Source: G965247775 sp965247775 (GTDB lineage: Bacteria; Chloroflexota; Dehalococcoidia; Bin125). Taken from it: a DNA stretch of 64,000 bases. Shown piece after piece: positions 61,513 through 64,000 of this stretch. A model generated the notes under the pieces. That model was not told the origin of the DNA and ran no database searches. It worked only from the letters and a program-made list of their open reading frames with translations. Each line of letters opens with the position of its first letter. The first letter of the stretch is position 1. Where the stretch lies: NCBI GenBank assembly GCA_965247775.1, contig OZ252031.1:2542001-2606000 (forward strand), in the 5' to 3' direction. The translations under genes were made by a program, and so were the position numbers.

Positions 61513-62394
61513 ATGTGCGCCGCCGCTCTCCCGCACGCGCAGCTGGGGGTGATCGGCGGGTCGGGCTTGTCGCGCCTGCCGGAGTTGACGGACGTGGAGC
61601 AGTGGCAGCCGCAGACGCCGTTCGGGGCACCGAGCGATGCGGTCACGATCGGGACGCTGCAGGGGCGGCGGGTGGCGTTCCTGCCACGGCACGGGCGGGG
61701 GCACACGCTGCTGCCGCAGGAGGTGCCGGTCAAGGCGAACATCTGGGCGCTGAAGTCGCTGGGGGTGGAGGGGATCATCGCGGTGAGCGCGGTGGGGTCG
61801 TTGCGGGAGGAGGTGACGCCGGGGGAGATGGTGGTGCCGGACCAGATCATCGATCGGACGCGGCACAGCCGGCCGACGACGTTTTTCGGCGGGGGCATTG
61901 TGGCGCACGTGGGCTTCGCGGATCCGTTCTGCGCGGATCTGAGCGGGCGCTTGCTGCGGGCGGGGGCGGGGGTGGCGGCGCGCGTGCATGCCGGAGGGAC
62001 GTACGTGGCGATCGAGGGGCCGCTGTTCTCAACGCGGGCGGAGTCACGGCTGTACCGGAGCTGGGGCGGGACGATCATCGGCATGACGGCGATCCCGGAG
62101 GCGAAGCTGGCGCGGGAGGCGGAGATCGCGTACGCGATGCTGGCGACGGCGACGGATTACGATGTGTGGCGTGAGACGGAAGCGGACGTTGATGTTGCGG
62201 TGGCGCTGGCGCGGCTGCGGGAGAACGCGGCGGCGGCGCAACGGATCGTGTTGGCGACGGTGGCGGATCTGCCGGCGGACTGGACGAGCAGCGCCCGGGG
62301 GGCCTTGGAGTTCGCCATCGTGACGGAAGCAGCGAGGATTCCGCGCCAGGTGCGGGAGGATCTGGCGCCGATCCTTGGGGGGTATCTGCCGTGA
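61513..62394 (+). CDS. mtnP: S-methyl-5'-thioadenosine phosphorylase
   Basis: 293 residues. Splits methylthioadenosine into adenine and methylthioribose 1-phosphate. LGVIGGSGLSRLPEL, FLPRHGRGHTLLPQEVPVKA, ISAVGS-like IAVSAVGSLREEV, TYVAIEGPLFSTRAESRLY and IIGMTAIPEAKLAREAEIAY are family marks. The end overlaps the kinase gene by four bases (GTGA). Adenine is passed on to apt; the downstream kinase may use the sugar. Confidence 0.95.
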   Translation: MCAAALPHAQLGVIGGSGLSRLPELTDVEQWQPQTPFGAPSDAVTIGTLQGRRVAFLPRHGRGHTLLPQEVPVKANIWALKSLGVEGIIAVSAVGSLREEVTPGEMVVPDQIIDRTRHSRPTTFFGGGIVAHVGFADPFCADLSGRLLRAGAGVAARVHAGGTYVAIEGPLFSTRAESRLYRSWGGTIIGMTAIPEAKLAREAEIAYAMLATATDYDVWRETEADVDVAVALARLRENAAAAQRIVLATVADLPADWTSSARGALEFAIVTEAARIPRQVREDLAPILGGYLP

Positions 62395-63353
62395 GCGTGG
62401 CCGTGGTGGGGGCGATCACGTTCGACGACATCACGACGCCGCGCGGATCAGTGCAGCGGGTGCTGGGGGGATCGGCGGCGTACGTGGCGGTGGCGGCGGC
62501 GCTGCTGACGCAGGCGCACGTGGTGTCGGTGGTGGGGAGCGATCTGCCGGAGTCGTGGCTGGGGCGGTTGCGGGGGCGGGGGGTGGACCTGGCCGGGGTG
62601 CGGGTGGCGGCGGGGCCGACGTTCCACTGGGGCTGCCGCTACGCGGCGAACCTGGAGGACCGGGAGACGTTGTTCACACGTCCGGGGACGTTCGGGCGGG
62701 TGGCGGTGAGGGTGCCGGAGGAGGCGGCGGGGGCGTCGCACGTCTTTCTGACGTCGGGGGACCCGCGGCAGAACCGGGCGGCGCTGCCGCAGTTCCGGGG
62801 GCGGCGGGTGACGATGCTGGACACGATTGAGCGGGAGCTGGAGCGGCAGCGGGACGAGTTCCTGGCGGCGATGGGGGCCTGCGACATCGTGGCGATCAAC
62901 GCGGCGGAGGCGCGGCTGCTGCTGGGCGATGCGGCGGACGCGGTGGCGGCGGGGGGGGAGGTGGCGGCGCGAACGGCGGCGCTGGTGCGGTCGCACGGGG
63001 CGGACACACTGCTGCTGAAGCGCGGGCCGGCGGGGGCGGAGATCCTGCACGCAGGGGAGCGCAGGGCGATCCCCGCGGTGGCGGGGTGCGCGGTGGTGGA
63101 CCCGACGGGAGCGGGGGACAGCTTCGCGGGCGGGGTGCTGGCGGCGTTGGAGCGGGGGGCGGGGCTGGTGGATGCGGTGCGGTGGGGGAACGCGGTGGCG
63201 TCGTACACGATCGAGGGGTTCGGGCTGGACGGTCTGTGGGAGGCGACGCCGGCGGGTGTGGCGGCGCGGGCTCGGGGCATCGGCTTGGGGGAGGCGGGCT
63301 GGCTGGCGGGACGGCCGGCGGCGGCGCTGCCCGGGGGCGGGAGCGGGGCATGA
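62391..63353 (+). CDS. PfkB-family carbohydrate/nucleoside kinase
   Basis: 320 residues from GTG. VAVVGAITFDDI, LGGSAAYVAVAAALL, NAAEARLLLGD and the catalytic signature VVDPTGAGDSFAGGVLAAL with the base Asp. The family phosphorylates ribose, adenosine or similar substrates. In this operon, directly after mtnP, it may act on a product of methylthioadenosine metabolism, but that is inference. The GNAT gene overlaps its stop (ATGA). Confidence 0.92.
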   Translation: MSVAVVGAITFDDITTPRGSVQRVLGGSAAYVAVAAALLTQAHVVSVVGSDLPESWLGRLRGRGVDLAGVRVAAGPTFHWGCRYAANLEDRETLFTRPGTFGRVAVRVPEEAAGASHVFLTSGDPRQNRAALPQFRGRRVTMLDTIERELERQRDEFLAAMGACDIVAINAAEARLLLGDAADAVAAGGEVAARTAALVRSHGADTLLLKRGPAGAEILHAGERRAIPAVAGCAVVDPTGAGDSFAGGVLAALERGAGLVDAVRWGNAVASYTIEGFGLDGLWEATPAGVAARARGIGLGEAGWLAGRPAAALPGGGSGA

Positions 63354-64000
63354 CGAACATTCTGCGCTGGGCGCGGAGCGGGCGCCGTGAGCACCTGGTG
63401 CGGGAGGTGCAGGATCGGGGTGCGCTGGGGGACCTGTTGCAGGTGGATCGGCTGTTCGCCGCCTACGCGCTGGCGCAGCTCGAGCCGGGGGCGTTCGGCC
63501 AGTCCCACTGGTGGGTGAGTACGACGTCCGGGGCGGGGCCGAGCCTGATCTGTCACTCGCGGGCGGGGCTGGGCGATGCGACGTTCGCGCTGGGACCGGC
63601 GGCGGGGGTGGGGGCGCTGCTGTCGTTGCATCCGGGGGCGTATCAGACGTTCGCGACGGTGAAGCCGGAGCACGTGGCGGCGCTGGAGCCGATGTTCGCT
63701 CTGCGGACGCCGCGGACGATGGTGCGGATGCACGTGAGGCGGGAGACGTTCCGGAGGGTGGAGGGGGAGGCGGTACTGTTGCGAGCGTCGCAGGCGCGGG
63801 CGCTGAACCGCCTGTACAGCAGTGAAGGGGGGGCGACGGCGTACCAACCGCGGCACCTGTCGGAGGGGCAATATTACGGGGTGGTGGAGGGAGGGCGGCT
63901 GCTGGCGGTGGCGGGGACGCATGCGATCAGCCCGCGGTATGGCATCGCGGTCGTGGGGAACGTGTTCACGCATCCGGCGCATCGGGGCCGGGGGCTGGCG
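63350..64000 (+). CDS. GNAT-family acetyltransferase, N-terminal part (runs off right edge)
   Basis: 217 residues are present and the frame is open at the window end. Start ATG overlaps the kinase stop. An N-terminal domain (RLFAAYALAQLEPGAFGQSH) is followed by MVRMHVRRETFRRVEGEAVL and the acetyl-CoA core VVEGGRLLAVAGTHAIS, VVGNVFTHPAHRGRGLA, where the Q/R-x-x-G-x-G/A loop begins. So the catalytic core is cut by the edge. Fits the GNAT group with an N-terminal extension. Confidence 0.85.
   Translation, partial: MTNILRWARSGRREHLVREVQDRGALGDLLQVDRLFAAYALAQLEPGAFGQSHWWVSTTSGAGPSLICHSRAGLGDATFALGPAAGVGALLSLHPGAYQTFATVKPEHVAALEPMFALRTPRTMVRMHVRRETFRRVEGEAVLLRASQARALNRLYSSEGGATAYQPRHLSEGQYYGVVEGGRLLAVAGTHAISPRYGIAVVGNVFTHPAHRGRGLA

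Overview
The window is very GC-rich (by eye about 70-75 %), densely packed on both strands, and looks like a chromosome of a bacterium near the Chloroflexota (Dehalococcoidia/Tepidiformia-like). This is inference from gene content and signals: thyX in place of thyA, a GAAC-N4-GTTC LexA box, lipoproteins but no outer-membrane genes, DUF5678 and small zinc-ribbon proteins, CaiB/crotonase/hydroxyacyl-CoA dehydrogenase modules, and several genes that appear to be read from leaderless transcripts. A marker-gene or protein search would settle the placement.

Layout. 1-1448: start of a large secreted Ig-like protein that runs off the left edge. 1.5-7.3 kb: an accessory strip with a duplicated membrane-protein gene (one copy broken), IS110 and IS1595 transposase remnants, a solitary CRISPR-like repeat, a carbonic anhydrase beside a SulP-like remnant, and a DUF5678/retropepsin pair abutting a cut-off NYN-nuclease gene. 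7.3-19.7 kb: acyl-CoA metabolism, phosphohexomutase, SDR, DUF255 protein, aquaporin, RidA, MaoC-like and DHDPS-family genes, with two broken lipoprotein-like genes. 19.9-23.0 kb: an overlapping response regulator/histidine kinase/lipoprotein operon. 23-30.4 kb: subtilisin, PAP2 and flippase-like membrane proteins, hydrolases, two VOC proteins. 30.5-37.2 kb: methyltransferase, thyX, a zinc-ribbon ATPase-like gene with a frameshift, rhomboid protease, CobD-like and BtuF-like genes. 37.6-42.5 kb: small zinc-ribbon genes, a strongly shortened LuxR-type regulator, and a 2.1-kb insert bounded by 183-bp direct repeats that carries a nuclease-TM-4xLysM protein. 42.5-64 kb: mainly housekeeping genes (lipB, Nudix, LmbE, lexA, holA, NuoI-like ferredoxin, FAH, an IPMS-like enzyme, trxA, csoR, plsX, apt, mtnP, PfkB kinase) and an unaccompanied selenocysteine tRNA.

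The most unusual element is the island at 40.2-42.3 kb. It encodes a predicted cytoplasmic PD-(D/E)xK (Mrr-like) nuclease joined through one membrane helix to four external LysM domains, with two tiny ORFs downstream. The flanking direct repeat duplicates the junction between a zinc-finger gene and lipB, so the insert is datable relative to its neighbours. Its role in envelope sensing or defence is inference.

Many genes carry a single frameshift (at about 31.99, 33.88, 40.06, 47.36, 51.36 and 54.88 kb and elsewhere). Some are clear decay (internal deletions, in-frame stops); others are single-base changes that could be assembly errors in GC homopolymers. I list them as pseudogenes and say which is which where the sequence allows.
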